This document shows, one piece after another, positions 35,389 through 43,106 of a stretch of 64,000 nt of DNA. The position numbers and the translations under genes are program-made. This DNA is from Flavobacterium magnum (GTDB lineage: Bacteria > Bacteroidota > Bacteroidia > Flavobacteriales > Flavobacteriaceae): the NCBI RefSeq assembly GCF_003055625.1, contig NZ_CP028811.1:620001-684000 (forward strand), in the 5' to 3' direction. Numbering within the stretch: position 1 is the first letter of the stretch; every line of letters begins with the position of its first letter. The notes under the pieces were generated by a model. It worked only from the letters and a program-made list of their open reading frames with translations. It searched no databases and had not been told where the DNA came from.

Positions 35389-36255
35389 TCACTTCTTCGA
35401 CGACAAATACACGCCGCCCAGGATCACCAAAGCGCCCAGGATCTGGAAAGGGGTCAGCCGCTCGTCATTAAGGAAACCCCAGAAAAACGCGACAATAGGG
35501 ATCAGATACGTGACTGAAGTAGCAAAAACCGGCGACGAAATCTGAATCAACCTATAAAACAGGAGGTTTGACACACCGGTACCCATAATACCAAGAACGG
35601 TGACATACAGCGCCGCTTTGCCAACTTCAGCCTGGTGTATAACATCAAAAAAACCGGTGAAGCCCAGTATCGCAAAAGCCGGCAAGATCATCACCGCAAA
35701 ATTTCCCGCAGCAATCGTCAACGGGTTTAAATCCGAGAGGTATTTTTTAACCAGATTCACATTAATTCCATAACACATTGTCGCGGCCACCAGGAAAATC
35801 GCGTATGAATAATTGCTCCCGCCGGAGTCTGAGTCTCCACAGAACACGAGCAGGCAACTCCCCAAAAATCCGATAACCACACCCAGTATCTGCTTTTTAT
35901 GGTAATTCATCCCGAAAACCAGCAATCCCAACAGCAGGGTATTGAGCGGGGTGAGTGAATTGAGCACCGCGCTTACCGAGCTGTTGATCTTGGTTTCGCC
36001 CAACGCGAAAAGGAAAGCGGGAAAAAAATTCCCAAGCAAACCGGTGAGTGCGAGAATCCCCCATTGCCTGCGCGGAATCTGCGACAATTTCCGAAACCCG
36101 ATGAGCAGCGTAAAAACCCCTGCCACTGCGATCCGCAACGCGCCAAGCTGGATGGGGGTCAACCCGTCAAGGCCTTTGAGGATCAGGATAAATGAGCTGC
36201 CCCAGATCAGGGCTAATGCGAACAGGAAAATCCACTTCGTATTGGTCGGTTTCAT
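35389..36255 (-). CDS. EamA/DMT-family transporter
   Basis: 288 residues with about ten membrane helices in two EamA repeats (each near 140 residues), the layout of drug/metabolite transporters. Recognisable pieces are FALALIWGSSFILILKGLDGLTPIQLGALR at the start and PVFATSVTYLIPIVAFFWGFLNDERLTPFQILGALVILGGVYLSS at the end. These carriers export or import amino acids, nucleosides or other small metabolites; the substrate cannot be told. Stands alone between convergent M16 genes and a divergent HMA lipoprotein. The spacer 35180-35388 holds nothing recognisable. Confidence 0.93.
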   Translation of the reverse strand: MKPTNTKWIFLFALALIWGSSFILILKGLDGLTPIQLGALRIAVAGVFTLLIGFRKLSQIPRRQWGILALTGLLGNFFPAFLFALGETKINSSVSAVLNSLTPLNTLLLGLLVFGMNYHKKQILGVVIGFLGSCLLVFCGDSDSGGSNYSYAIFLVAATMCYGINVNLVKKYLSDLNPLTIAAGNFAVMILPAFAILGFTGFFDVIHQAEVGKAALYVTVLGIMGTGVSNLLFYRLIQISSPVFATSVTYLIPIVAFFWGFLNDERLTPFQILGALVILGGVYLSSKK

Positions 36256-36314
36256 GATGACGGTTTTGAAGTCCTAAAATTCTGATATTTAAATGAAATA
36301 CATTGCTTTTTTAT

Positions 36315-36322
36315 TAGTTTTG
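36315..36322 (+). promoter_or_regulatory. -7 element for the HMA lipoprotein gene
   Basis: TAGTTTTG fits TAnnTTTG, 36 bases upstream of the ATG. No -33 at normal distance. Confidence 0.4.
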
Positions 36323-36358
36323 TACTCCAGAAGAAATTGTCAATCTTAATTTACTCCT

Positions 36359-36910
36359 ATGAAAATTACAAAATCAGTCCTTTCGCTCGCATTCGCAGCA
36401 CTGCTCTTTACCGCATGCAAGCAGAATGCTTCAGCGCCCGCCACTGCAACAGGAAAAGATGCGGTCACTGCAACCGAAAAAACTGCCGCTCCCGCCGTCG
36501 GTAAAATGGAAACGGCGAGCTTCCACATCGAAGGCATGTCTTGTGCTGTAATGTGCGCCTCAAAAATCGAAAAAGAATTGTCAGCCATGGAAGGTGTGAA
36601 AACCGCCAAGGTGGATTTTGAAAAGAAAACCGCTACCATCGAATACGACAACGCCTTGCAAACCCCGCAAAAACTGGCCGACAAAGTAGAGTCAGTCGCT
36701 GACGGAAAGACCTACAAAGTCTCTGATGTGAAGTCCACCGCCGACCATGCGATGCTTTTCAAAGGAGACCAGGAAAAACCAAAAAAAGAGAAGGCATCCA
36801 AAAAAGCCAAAAAAGCTGAAAAAGAAACCAAGTCCTGTGATAAGGAAAGCGGTGCCAAGCCTGCCTGCTGCTCAGGCAAGAAGCATTGTTCCGAAGGCGG
36901 AAAAATGTAA
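36359..36910 (+). CDS. Lipoprotein with heavy-metal-associated domain and Cys-rich tail
   Basis: 183 residues. Lipoprotein signal with lipobox LFTAC (Cys20), an Ala/Thr-rich linker, then an HMA-type ferredoxin fold at residues 50-120. The metal loop is GMSCAVMCASKIE, that is Cys62-x-x-x-Cys66, one residue longer than the usual CxxC. A Lys-rich linker (residues 130-158) leads to a tail with four more Cys and a His (SCDKESGAKPACCSGKKHCSEGG). Probably a periplasmic metal-binding protein, with copper the usual HMA ligand; the exact metal is not known. A terminator follows. Confidence 0.88.
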   Translation: MKITKSVLSLAFAALLFTACKQNASAPATATGKDAVTATEKTAAPAVGKMETASFHIEGMSCAVMCASKIEKELSAMEGVKTAKVDFEKKTATIEYDNALQTPQKLADKVESVADGKTYKVSDVKSTADHAMLFKGDQEKPKKEKASKKAKKAEKETKSCDKESGAKPACCSGKKHCSEGGKM

Positions 36911-36931
36911 TAAGCCGCTTCAAAATAAAAG

Positions 36932-36961
36932 AAGGGAATCCATCATCGGGTTCCCTTTTTT
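36932..36961 (+). terminator. Terminator after the HMA lipoprotein gene
   Basis: Stem AAGGGAA.CC / GG.TTCCCTT with a 6-base loop and a run of T. Confidence 0.85.
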
Positions 36962-36965
36962 TATA

Positions 36966-37088
36966 TTAGCTTCTTAAGTATTTGCGAACGACTTTCACCG
37001 TAAAATAAACGACTACACCTAGCAAGGCAATCATCAGCAATTGCCAGAATGCAAGCGAAAAACTAAAATTCTCGACTAAAACTTCCAT
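36966..37088 (-). CDS. 40-residue membrane protein downstream of gldD
   Basis: A short frame with ATG at 37088 and stop at 36968-36966, seven bases after the gldD stop. It encodes MEVLVENFSFSLAFWQLL followed by MIALLGVVVYFTVKVV and a basic end RKYLRS: one clear hydrophobic helix with positive residues after it. Same strand and tight spacing suggest it is the last gene of the mutY-ssb-gldE-gldD operon. Too short for family recognition; role unknown. Confidence 0.65.
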   Translation of the reverse strand: MEVLVENFSFSLAFWQLLMIALLGVVVYFTVKVVRKYLRS

Positions 37089-37095
37089 ATGATTA

Positions 37096-37659
37096 TTATT
37101 TTTTCCAACGCAACGACTCCATAATCCTGCGCATGTCATTCTTTACATAACTCGCCGCAGGCATAACCGAGTCGAAATTCGGCTTTGCGTAAAAATACAC
37201 TGAACAGTCAATAAAATGCTTCGTGCTGTCGGTCACATAAAACTGCCCATTCGTTGCCGCATTGCCATTCACGTTATAAAACATACCGTAAACCCCATTC
37301 TCTTTATTCTGGAACGGCTGCTCTGATATATCATCCGCTTTCACGACATGCTTGTAGGTGAGTTCCTGGGCATCCGTCAGCAGCGCATTGATGTTCCCTT
37401 GAACAGGCTTGTAACTGATGTAAATCGTCGCCTTCATCTTCGGGTAGGTAATCTCAAAATTACAGCCCGGCTTGCCTTTAATCACCGCTTCCGCATTCAT
37501 GTCGAACGTAAAAGGACACTCATTTTCAAAATGGGCATACTCTGCAACGGGATAATCCAGTCGCAACTGCGCCGCCGGTTTCGGAAGGACATCATCTTTG
37601 CAGCTTGCCAGCATAAGCGCCGCTGCTACTATGGGTAAATATTTTTTCAAAATCATCAT
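37096..37659 (-). CDS. gldD: Gliding motility lipoprotein GldD
   Basis: 187 residues. Lipoprotein signal with lipobox LASC (MMILKKYLPIVAAALMLASCKDD), then RLDYPVAEYAHFENECPFTFDMN and the ending MRRIMESLRWKK, which I recognise as GldD. It is required for gliding in Flavobacterium johnsoniae and sits next to gldE there too. Acts in the periplasm, anchored to a membrane; its biochemical role is not established. A 105-base gap separates it from gldE and contains a dispersed repeat. Confidence 0.95.
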   Translation of the reverse strand: MMILKKYLPIVAAALMLASCKDDVLPKPAAQLRLDYPVAEYAHFENECPFTFDMNAEAVIKGKPGCNFEITYPKMKATIYISYKPVQGNINALLTDAQELTYKHVVKADDISEQPFQNKENGVYGMFYNVNGNAATNGQFYVTDSTKHFIDCSVYFYAKPNFDSVMPAASYVKNDMRRIMESLRWKK

Positions 37660-37674
37660 TTTAATTAGAAGCCT

Positions 37675-37744
37675 GATCCGGCTGTCCGCTGTATCTTTTT
37701 ATTTTTAAAGAAAAAATAAAAAGGATGCCGCTGCCATCCGGGCT
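37675..37744 (+). repeat. Dispersed flavobacterial repeat, copy B
   Basis: Begins GATCCGGCTGTCCGCTGTAT then CTTTTT, has an A/T-rich middle, and ends AAAAAGGATGCCGCTGCC ATCCGGGCT. A GGGCGTGC block follows. The two ends match copies at 16919-16991 (minus) and 61983-62053. It lies between gldE and gldD. Confidence 0.8.
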
Positions 37745-37764
37745 GGGCGTGCTGTGCCTGTATG

Positions 37765-39054
37765 CTATCCCAAAGTCACCTTAACCTGCCGTATCCGTTT
37801 CTTGTCCACTGATTCGATTGTAAACAGGTAACTGCCGAACTGGATTTTCTGTCCCTTCTTGGGAAAATTCCCTAAAATCTCAAGGATTAACCCGGCCAGC
37901 GTCTCCGCTTCACCTTTGCGCTCTTCGAAAATGACCTCATCCACATCTACAATACGGTAGAAATCCTTAAGGTAAATTTTGCCTTCAAACAGGAAATTCC
38001 TGTCGTCAATCTGCGAGAAGTTGATATTCTCATCGTCAAACTCGTCGCTGATGTCCCCCACGATTTCCTCAATGATGTCTTCGAGCGATACCAATCCTGA
38101 CGTACCTCCGTACTCGTCCACCACAATAGCGAGGTGGCTTTTCATACTCTGGAAATCCTTGAGCAAATTGTCAAGCTTCTTGTTTTCAGGCACAAAAAAT
38201 GGTTTACGCAACAGTGTTGTCCAGTCAAAATCCACCGTGTCGATGTGCGGGATGATGTCCTTGACGAACAAAACGCCTTCTATCTGGTCAATATTGTCCC
38301 TGTAAACGGGAATCCTTGAAAATCCTTTTTCTGTAATTTTTCCGAGTACCTCGGCAAAACCCGCATCAATACTGAGTGCAAAAATATCAATTCTGGGACT
38401 CATCACCTGCTTTGTATCGGTATTTCCGAAAGAAACAATCCCTTCAAGTATTTTCTGCTCTTCGGTCGACGTTTCTTCAGACGAAGTCAGCTCGAGGGCC
38501 TGCGACAATTGGTCGACGGAAAAATTCGATTTCTGCCGCCCCAGTTTCTCCTGCATATACAGTGTCACTGAGCGCATGGGAAGGCTCACGGGCGAAAGCA
38601 GCCGGTCGAGCACGAAAACCGGCCGGGCAATCCACAATGCGAATTTCACATTATTGCGGTTCGCGTATACTTTGGGCAATACTTCCCCAAATAATAAGAT
38701 CAGGAAGGTCACAAAAACTACCTCAACGGTAAATTTCAGCGCTTTGGATGCAATCGTGTCAAACAGGCTGTGCCCGATGTATGAAAACAGGATCACTACG
38801 CCAATATTGATGAAATTATTGGCGACGACCAGGGTAGCCAGTAATTTTTTTGGCTTTTCCAGAAGTGCTGCAATCAGGCGCGCCCGCACGGGATTTCTCG
38901 CGGACGCCTCTTCGAGGTCGTTCTGGGACAGGGAAAAAAAGGCAACTTCAGCACCGGAAACGATGGCTGTGCAGAACAGCAGGGCAAAAATGCCTGCAAA
39001 ACCCAATAGGAGGTTGGTATCGAGATGTGCTAAACCGGGGGGTTCGGGGTCCAA
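37765..39054 (-). CDS. gldE: Gliding motility-associated protein GldE (CBS/CorC-type)
   Basis: 429 residues starting at a TTG at 39054 (protein MDPEPPGLAHLD). An N-terminal CNNM/DUF21 domain with four hydrophobic helices (about 14-180), two CBS domains (MSPRIDIFALSIDAG near 215 and FFVPENKKLDNLLKDFQSMKSHLAIVVDEYGGTSGLVSLEDIIEEIVGDI) and a C-terminal CorC/HlyC domain ending in KKRIRQVKVTLG. GldE resembles magnesium/cobalt efflux proteins; in F. johnsoniae its overexpression compensates for certain gldD defects. Neighbours ssb (upstream) and gldD (downstream) match the known flavobacterial order. Confidence 0.94.
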   Translation of the reverse strand: MDPEPPGLAHLDTNLLLGFAGIFALLFCTAIVSGAEVAFFSLSQNDLEEASARNPVRARLIAALLEKPKKLLATLVVANNFINIGVVILFSYIGHSLFDTIASKALKFTVEVVFVTFLILLFGEVLPKVYANRNNVKFALWIARPVFVLDRLLSPVSLPMRSVTLYMQEKLGRQKSNFSVDQLSQALELTSSEETSTEEQKILEGIVSFGNTDTKQVMSPRIDIFALSIDAGFAEVLGKITEKGFSRIPVYRDNIDQIEGVLFVKDIIPHIDTVDFDWTTLLRKPFFVPENKKLDNLLKDFQSMKSHLAIVVDEYGGTSGLVSLEDIIEEIVGDISDEFDDENINFSQIDDRNFLFEGKIYLKDFYRIVDVDEVIFEERKGEAETLAGLILEILGNFPKKGQKIQFGSYLFTIESVDKKRIRQVKVTLG

Positions 39055-39077
39055 ATTCAGGTCAGTTAGTTAGACAA

Positions 39078-39506
39078 TTAAAACGGCAGGTCGTTCTCCG
39101 GCGCTGCCTGCTGCTCATAGCCGGTGCTGCGGGATTCTCCCGGATGGTGACGGTTTACCTCTGATTCCTTTTTGGTGCTCAGGAAGGTAAAATCTACCGC
39201 CTGGATTTCAGTGGTATACTTGGTAGAACCGTCTTCGGCCTGCCATTGGCGCGATTTGATCCTGCCTTCAATGTAAATCTTATCGCCCTTGGAAAGGTAC
39301 TTCTCGCACAATTCGGCCGCCTTGTTTCGCACTACGATATTGTGCCATTCGGTAGAGGTTACCTTCTCGCCGGTTTCCTTGTTGATGTAAGTTTCATTCG
39401 TAGCCAGCGGAAACCTGCCGATGCAGGAATCTGCCTTGAAGTAATGCATTTTCACCTCGTCACCGAGATGGCCTATGAGCATTACTTTATTCAGGGTCGA
39501 GTTCAT
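39078..39506 (-). CDS. ssb: Single-stranded DNA-binding protein
   Basis: 142 residues. OB fold beginning MNSTLNKVMLIGHLGDEV, with WHNIVVRNKAAELCEKYLSKGDKIYIEGRI, and a flexible tail ending in the acidic tip ENDLPF that recruits replication and repair proteins. Binds and protects single-stranded DNA during replication, recombination and repair. Sits between mutY (37 bases upstream) and gldE (23 bases downstream) on one strand, probably one transcript. Confidence 0.97.
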   Translation of the reverse strand: MNSTLNKVMLIGHLGDEVKMHYFKADSCIGRFPLATNETYINKETGEKVTSTEWHNIVVRNKAAELCEKYLSKGDKIYIEGRIKSRQWQAEDGSTKYTTEIQAVDFTFLSTKKESEVNRHHPGESRSTGYEQQAAPENDLPF

Positions 39507-39543
39507 GTAGCTTGGTATTTAAATCAAATATAACATTTTTAAC

Positions 39544-40587
39544 TTACTCCGAAAAATCATTGTCTATAAAGTTGAAAATCACGATGGGGAACGGAAAGGT
39601 TTTCAGGGTGTCTCGGTCTATCCCATTTTCAAGCACACCCCGTATTGTCACTTTCAGGAACCTGATGTGCAGGTGCTGGTGGGTGAGTTTGTGGAGGATG
39701 CTGCCCGCGTGCATTTCGGAAATTGATACAATGGGTTTTCCAAACGGGTTTTCAGCGAGGATTTGTTCCGAAATGGCATCCAGCTGCGCTTCGGCATCGG
39801 TTTCTATGACCGGAAATTCGTACAGTCCGTGCCAGATGCCCTTGCCCGACCGTTTGACGATGAGCGTATCCTGACGCTCGTCTTCAGCGACCAGATAGTT
39901 GAAAAACCGGTTTTTCGCCTGTGCTTTCTTAGACTTTACCGGCAACCGGCTGACTTTGCCTTTTTGAAGCGCTGCACAACTGTGGTTCATGACACAGCTG
40001 CCGCAATCGGGATTTTTCGGGACACATTGCAGCGCGCCGAATTCCATGATGGCCTGATTGAAAATGGCAGGCTCGTCCTGTGGCATCAGTTCGAGGGCGA
40101 GTTTCCGGAATTCCTTCTTAGCATCTGCGGAAGCGATATCAAGGTCAATGTCAAAATACCGTGCCAACACCCTGAACACATTGCCATCGACAACCGGAAC
40201 GGGTTCATTATAAGCGAATGAGGCGATGGCGCCGGCAGTGTACTCGCCTACGCCTTTCAGTTTAAGCAATCCGGCATAGTTTGCAGGGAATTTCCCATCC
40301 ATCCCGAAAGCGATGGATTGGGCCGTCTGATGCAAATTCCTGGCGCGGGAGTAGTACCCGAGTCCCTGCCATAGCTTGAGCACCTGTTCCTCTGAGGCCT
40401 TCGCGAGATCGAAAACCGTCGGGAACGCTTCGGTAAATGCATAAAAATAGGGCATTCCCTGAGCGACCCGCGTCTGTTGCAGCATGATTTCAGAGAGCCA
40501 GATGTGATACGGATTTTGCGTATTTCTCCACGGCAGGTCGCGCTTGTGCTGTAAATACCATTGGATTAATAACTTAGAAAAATTCAT
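39544..40587 (-). CDS. mutY: A/G-specific adenine glycosylase
   Basis: 347 residues from the ATG at 40587 (MNFSKLLIQWYLQHKRDLPWRNT). Removes adenine mispaired with 8-oxoguanine. The helix-hairpin-helix region LLKLKGVGEYTAGAIASFAYNEPVPVVDGNV contains the catalytic Asp; four Cys in CVPKNPDCGSCVMNHSC bind the 4Fe-4S cluster; the C-terminal NUDIX-like domain recognises 8-oxoG. The longer frame from 40686 would cross the promoter region shared with HU and is rejected. A -7 element TATTTTTG lies at 40612-40605. Confidence 0.96.
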   Translation of the reverse strand: MNFSKLLIQWYLQHKRDLPWRNTQNPYHIWLSEIMLQQTRVAQGMPYFYAFTEAFPTVFDLAKASEEQVLKLWQGLGYYSRARNLHQTAQSIAFGMDGKFPANYAGLLKLKGVGEYTAGAIASFAYNEPVPVVDGNVFRVLARYFDIDLDIASADAKKEFRKLALELMPQDEPAIFNQAIMEFGALQCVPKNPDCGSCVMNHSCAALQKGKVSRLPVKSKKAQAKNRFFNYLVAEDERQDTLIVKRSGKGIWHGLYEFPVIETDAEAQLDAISEQILAENPFGKPIVSISEMHAGSILHKLTHQHLHIRFLKVTIRGVLENGIDRDTLKTFPFPIVIFNFIDNDFSE

Positions 40588-40604
40588 AAATAAAATTTCG
40601 CAGG

Positions 40605-40612
40605 CAAAAATA
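40605..40612 (-). promoter_or_regulatory. -7 element for mutY
   Basis: TATTTTTG on the minus strand, 17 bases before the mutY ATG; probably drives mutY-ssb-gldE-gldD. No clear -33. Confidence 0.45.
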
Positions 40613-40645
40613 AAGTTTATGTAATTAAATTTTAATCTTTTATGG

Positions 40646-40677
40646 TTGATTAATTGTTTTTTAAATTCATATATTTG
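40646..40677 (+). promoter_or_regulatory. Promoter of the HU gene
   Basis: -33 TTG at 40646-40648, spacer 21, and -7 element TATATTTG at 40670-40677. The bases after it, CAACCT, are the same as after the rplU -7 element. Confidence 0.8.
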
Positions 40678-40717
40678 CAACCTCAAAAAATATTACACAT
40701 TCTAAATTAGAAAGAAA

Positions 40718-41008
40718 ATGACGAAAGCAGATATCGTAGCGAAGATTTCAGAAAAGTTGGGTCTTGAAAAAGGAGACGTTCAGGCCACCGTTGAAACATT
40801 CATGGAAGAGGTAAAAAATTCACTTGAAACAGGCGATAATGTTTACCTGAGAGGTTTCGGAAGTTTTATCATCAAGACAAGGGCTGAGAAAACAGGACGC
40901 AACATTTCCAAAAACACTACAATTAAAATCCCTGCACACAATATTCCGGCATTCAAACCTGCTAAAGTGTTTGTAGAAGGAGTAAAAACAAACAACGAAG
41001 CAAAATAA
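40718..41008 (+). CDS. HU/IHF-family nucleoid protein
   Basis: 96 residues of the bacterial histone-like family: MTKADIVAKISEKLGLEKGDVQ, then GDNVYLRGFGSFIIKTRAEKTGRNISKNTTIKIPAHNIPAFKPAK, with the beta-arm motif and the conserved Pro in the tip. Binds and bends DNA as a dimer. The tail VFVEGVKTNNEAK is short. A strong promoter lies upstream; the following basic mini-gene (27 bases after the stop) is probably cotranscribed. Confidence 0.96.
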   Translation: MTKADIVAKISEKLGLEKGDVQATVETFMEEVKNSLETGDNVYLRGFGSFIIKTRAEKTGRNISKNTTIKIPAHNIPAFKPAKVFVEGVKTNNEAK

Positions 41009-41035
41009 TTTTATTAATCACCAAAACGTCACATT

Positions 41036-41128
41036 ATGCCAAGTGGTAAAAAGAGAAAAAGACATAAGGTAGCTACGCACAAAAGAAAAAAAAGAGCGAG
41101 AGCTAACCGCCACAAAAAGAAAAAGTAG
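41036..41128 (+). CDS. 30-residue highly basic protein
   Basis: ATG at 41036, TAG at 41126-41128. It encodes MPSGKKRKRHKVATHKRKKR followed by ARANRHKKKK: 20 of 30 residues are Lys, Arg or His, with no acidic residue. I recall very similar short proteins next to HU in many Bacteroidetes, usually unannotated. The composition suggests binding to rRNA or DNA; a ribosomal protein is plausible, but this is inference. The stop codon lies inside a terminator stem, so transcription from the HU promoter would end here. Confidence 0.85.
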   Translation: MPSGKKRKRHKVATHKRKKRARANRHKKKK

Positions 41129-41150
41129 TTTTAAACTACTTTTTTCTTTT
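41122..41150 (+). terminator. Terminator after HU and the basic mini-protein gene
   Basis: Palindrome AAAGTAGTT / AACTACTTT with a 3-base loop and a T-rich tail. The stop codon of the mini-gene forms part of the stem. Confidence 0.85.
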
Positions 41151-41183
41151 TAAACGTTCATTGAAATCGAAGGGTTTAGAAAA

Positions 41184-41320
41184 CAGGTGCCGGAGTCAGG
41201 AAGAAAGAATTTCCGGCCCGCGCCATAAACACTTCATCGAAAACATTTGTTCAATCATTTGGGCAAAAGGCTCAGGGTTCAAGGCATAGGTTTTTCCTGT
41301 ACCCGGCACCCCGGCGCCTG
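41184..41320 (+). promoter_or_regulatory. Possibly structured leader of the RNase G gene
   Basis: A gene-free 216-base region. CAGGTGCCGG (41184-41193) can pair with CCGGCGCCTG (41311-41320), enclosing 117 bases. The structure would end 24 bases before the GTG start. No ORF is seen; a promoter is not obvious. Confidence 0.4.
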
Positions 41321-41344
41321 CACCCAAATACTAAAATTTACAAG

Positions 41345-42886
41345 GTGAATAAAGAACTAATCATCAGATCCAGTTCTGACGCCGTGGATTTTGCCTTATT
41401 GAAGGATGGAAGACTGATTGAATTGCACAAGGAGGAGGAGAAAAGCGACTTTCAGGTGGGCGATATTTTCCTGGCGAAGATACGCAAGCCGGTTGCCGGG
41501 CTTAACGCAGCTTTTGTAAACGTAGGCTTTGAAAAAGATGCCTTTTTACATTATCACGATTTAGGGCCGAATTTGACTTCCCAATTAAAATTCATCAAGT
41601 TAGTCACGTCGGGTAAACTGAAGGATTTCACATTAAAGGGCTTCCAGTTCGAAAAAGAAATCAACAAAGACGGGGTGATCACGGAAGTGCTTACCACCAA
41701 TCAGTCCATACTCGTACAGGTCGTCAAAGAACCTATTTCTACCAAGGGCCCAAGGATCAGCTCCGAGCTGTCCCTCGCCGGTAGGTTTATTGTTCTCGTT
41801 CCTTTTTCTGACCGGGTTTCGATATCACAAAAAATCGAATCCAAAGAAGAAAAAGACCGTCTTAAACGACTCGTACAATCCATCAGGCCAAAAGGTTTCG
41901 GTATCATAGTGCGTACCGTTGCCGAAGGACAAAAAGTCACGGAGATAGAAAAGGACCTGCAAACATTGCTCGGCAGATGGTCGGGAATGTGTAAAAAATT
42001 ACCAACGGCCCATCATCCGTCCAAAGTGCTCGGCGAGCTCAACAAGGCTTCGTCGATCCTAAGGGACGTATTCAATGATACCTTCAGCGGTATCCATATT
42101 GATGATGAGGAGTTGTTTTACCAAACGAAGGATTATGTGCAGGAAATTGCCCCTTCAAAACAAGCTATTGTAAAGCATTATCAGTCTCGTGACACGCCTA
42201 TTTTTGAAAAATACAACATAGAGCGGCAGATCAAGACCTCATTCGGCAAAACCGTGTCGATGGCCAAAGGCGCGTACCTCATCATTGAGCACACTGAAGC
42301 CCTGCATGTTATTGACGTCAACAGCGGAAACCGTTCCAATAAAGCCTCCAACCAGGAAGACACAGCCATGGAGGTGAATATGATTGCTGCCGCAGAGATC
42401 GCACGGCAATTGCGCCTACGCGATATGGGTGGCATCATTGTCATCGATTTTATCGATATGTCGAATCCCGAAAACCGCAAAATCCTTTTCGATTTCCTTC
42501 GTGAAGAGATGAGCGATGATAAAGCCAAACATAAGATATTGCCACCAAGCAAATTCGGCCTGGTGCAGATTACAAGACAACGGGTGAGGCCCGAAGTCAA
42601 TATCAAGACGCGGGAAGAAAACCCCAACGGTGACGGGCAGATTGAAGCCCCGATCCTGATCATTGACAAGATTGCCTCGGATCTCGACAGGATATTGAAA
42701 ATCCACAAGAAAGTGGTGCTCAACACGCACCCGTTTGTGGCCGCGTATTTGTCCAAGGGATTTCCATCAATGCGTTCAAGATGGTTTTTTGAACACAAAA
42801 AATGGATCAAAATCATCCCAAGAGACGCCTATACGTTTCTGGAATACCATTTCTTTGACCACACGGGAAAAGAAATACGCGAATAA
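41345..42886 (+). CDS. rng: Ribonuclease E/G family endoribonuclease
   Basis: 513 residues from a GTG start (MNKELIIRSSSDAVDFALLKDGRLIELH). An S1 RNA-binding domain (GDIFLAKIRKPVAGLNAAFVNVGFEKDAFLHYHDL, about 38-100) is followed by an RNase H-like and a DNase I-like catalytic part. The two metal-binding Asp correspond to Asp324 (HVIDVNSGN) and Asp368 (IVIDFIDM). The Zn-link Cys pair CPxC of E. coli RNase E is not evident. Length and lack of a long C-terminal scaffold fit RNase G. Processes rRNA ends and starts mRNA decay. Downstream of HU and the basic mini-gene, but after a terminator. Confidence 0.95.
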   Translation: MNKELIIRSSSDAVDFALLKDGRLIELHKEEEKSDFQVGDIFLAKIRKPVAGLNAAFVNVGFEKDAFLHYHDLGPNLTSQLKFIKLVTSGKLKDFTLKGFQFEKEINKDGVITEVLTTNQSILVQVVKEPISTKGPRISSELSLAGRFIVLVPFSDRVSISQKIESKEEKDRLKRLVQSIRPKGFGIIVRTVAEGQKVTEIEKDLQTLLGRWSGMCKKLPTAHHPSKVLGELNKASSILRDVFNDTFSGIHIDDEELFYQTKDYVQEIAPSKQAIVKHYQSRDTPIFEKYNIERQIKTSFGKTVSMAKGAYLIIEHTEALHVIDVNSGNRSNKASNQEDTAMEVNMIAAAEIARQLRLRDMGGIIVIDFIDMSNPENRKILFDFLREEMSDDKAKHKILPPSKFGLVQITRQRVRPEVNIKTREENPNGDGQIEAPILIIDKIASDLDRILKIHKKVVLNTHPFVAAYLSKGFPSMRSRWFFEHKKWIKIIPRDAYTFLEYHFFDHTGKEIRE

Positions 42887-42893
42887 AACAGAG

Positions 42894-42926
42894 AAACCGC
42901 CCTTCGAAAGATTGGCGGTTTTTTTA
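42894..42926 (+). terminator. Terminator after rng
   Basis: Stem AAACCGCC / GGCGGTTT with a 12-base loop and a run of seven T. Confidence 0.9.
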
Positions 42927-42974
42927 TTGTGTGCCGAAAAGGAAGTTTTGCTATTTGGGGCAGTCAGTATCCAT

Positions 42975-43007
42975 AAAAAAACCGCCTTCATTGTTGAAGA
43001 CGGTTTT
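42975..43007 (-). terminator. Terminator of the convergent T9SS protein gene
   Basis: Stem AAAACCG.CTTC / GAAG.CGGTTTT with a 6-base loop; the minus strand continues with seven T. Confidence 0.8.
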
Positions 43008-43050
43008 AAGCTTAAAAAAATCTAAAATCTCAAAATTAATGGGCAGCAGG

Positions 43051-43086
43051 ATGACAGGCTAAATTACGGAGGTCCAGTCCTGTCAT
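43051..43086. repeat. Inverted repeat after the T9SS protein gene
   Basis: Exact 8-bp arms ATGACAGG and CCTGTCAT with 20 bases between, 20 bases beyond the stop of the gene at 43107. No T-run; could stabilise the mRNA 3' end. Confidence 0.4.
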
Positions 43087-43106
43087 TCCCTTTGCCTAAC
43101 TTTCTT

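Noticed and set aside
41236..41330. A tRNA-like stretch containing GGGTTCAAGGC
   Set aside because: No acceptor stem or anticodon arm can be folded around it.
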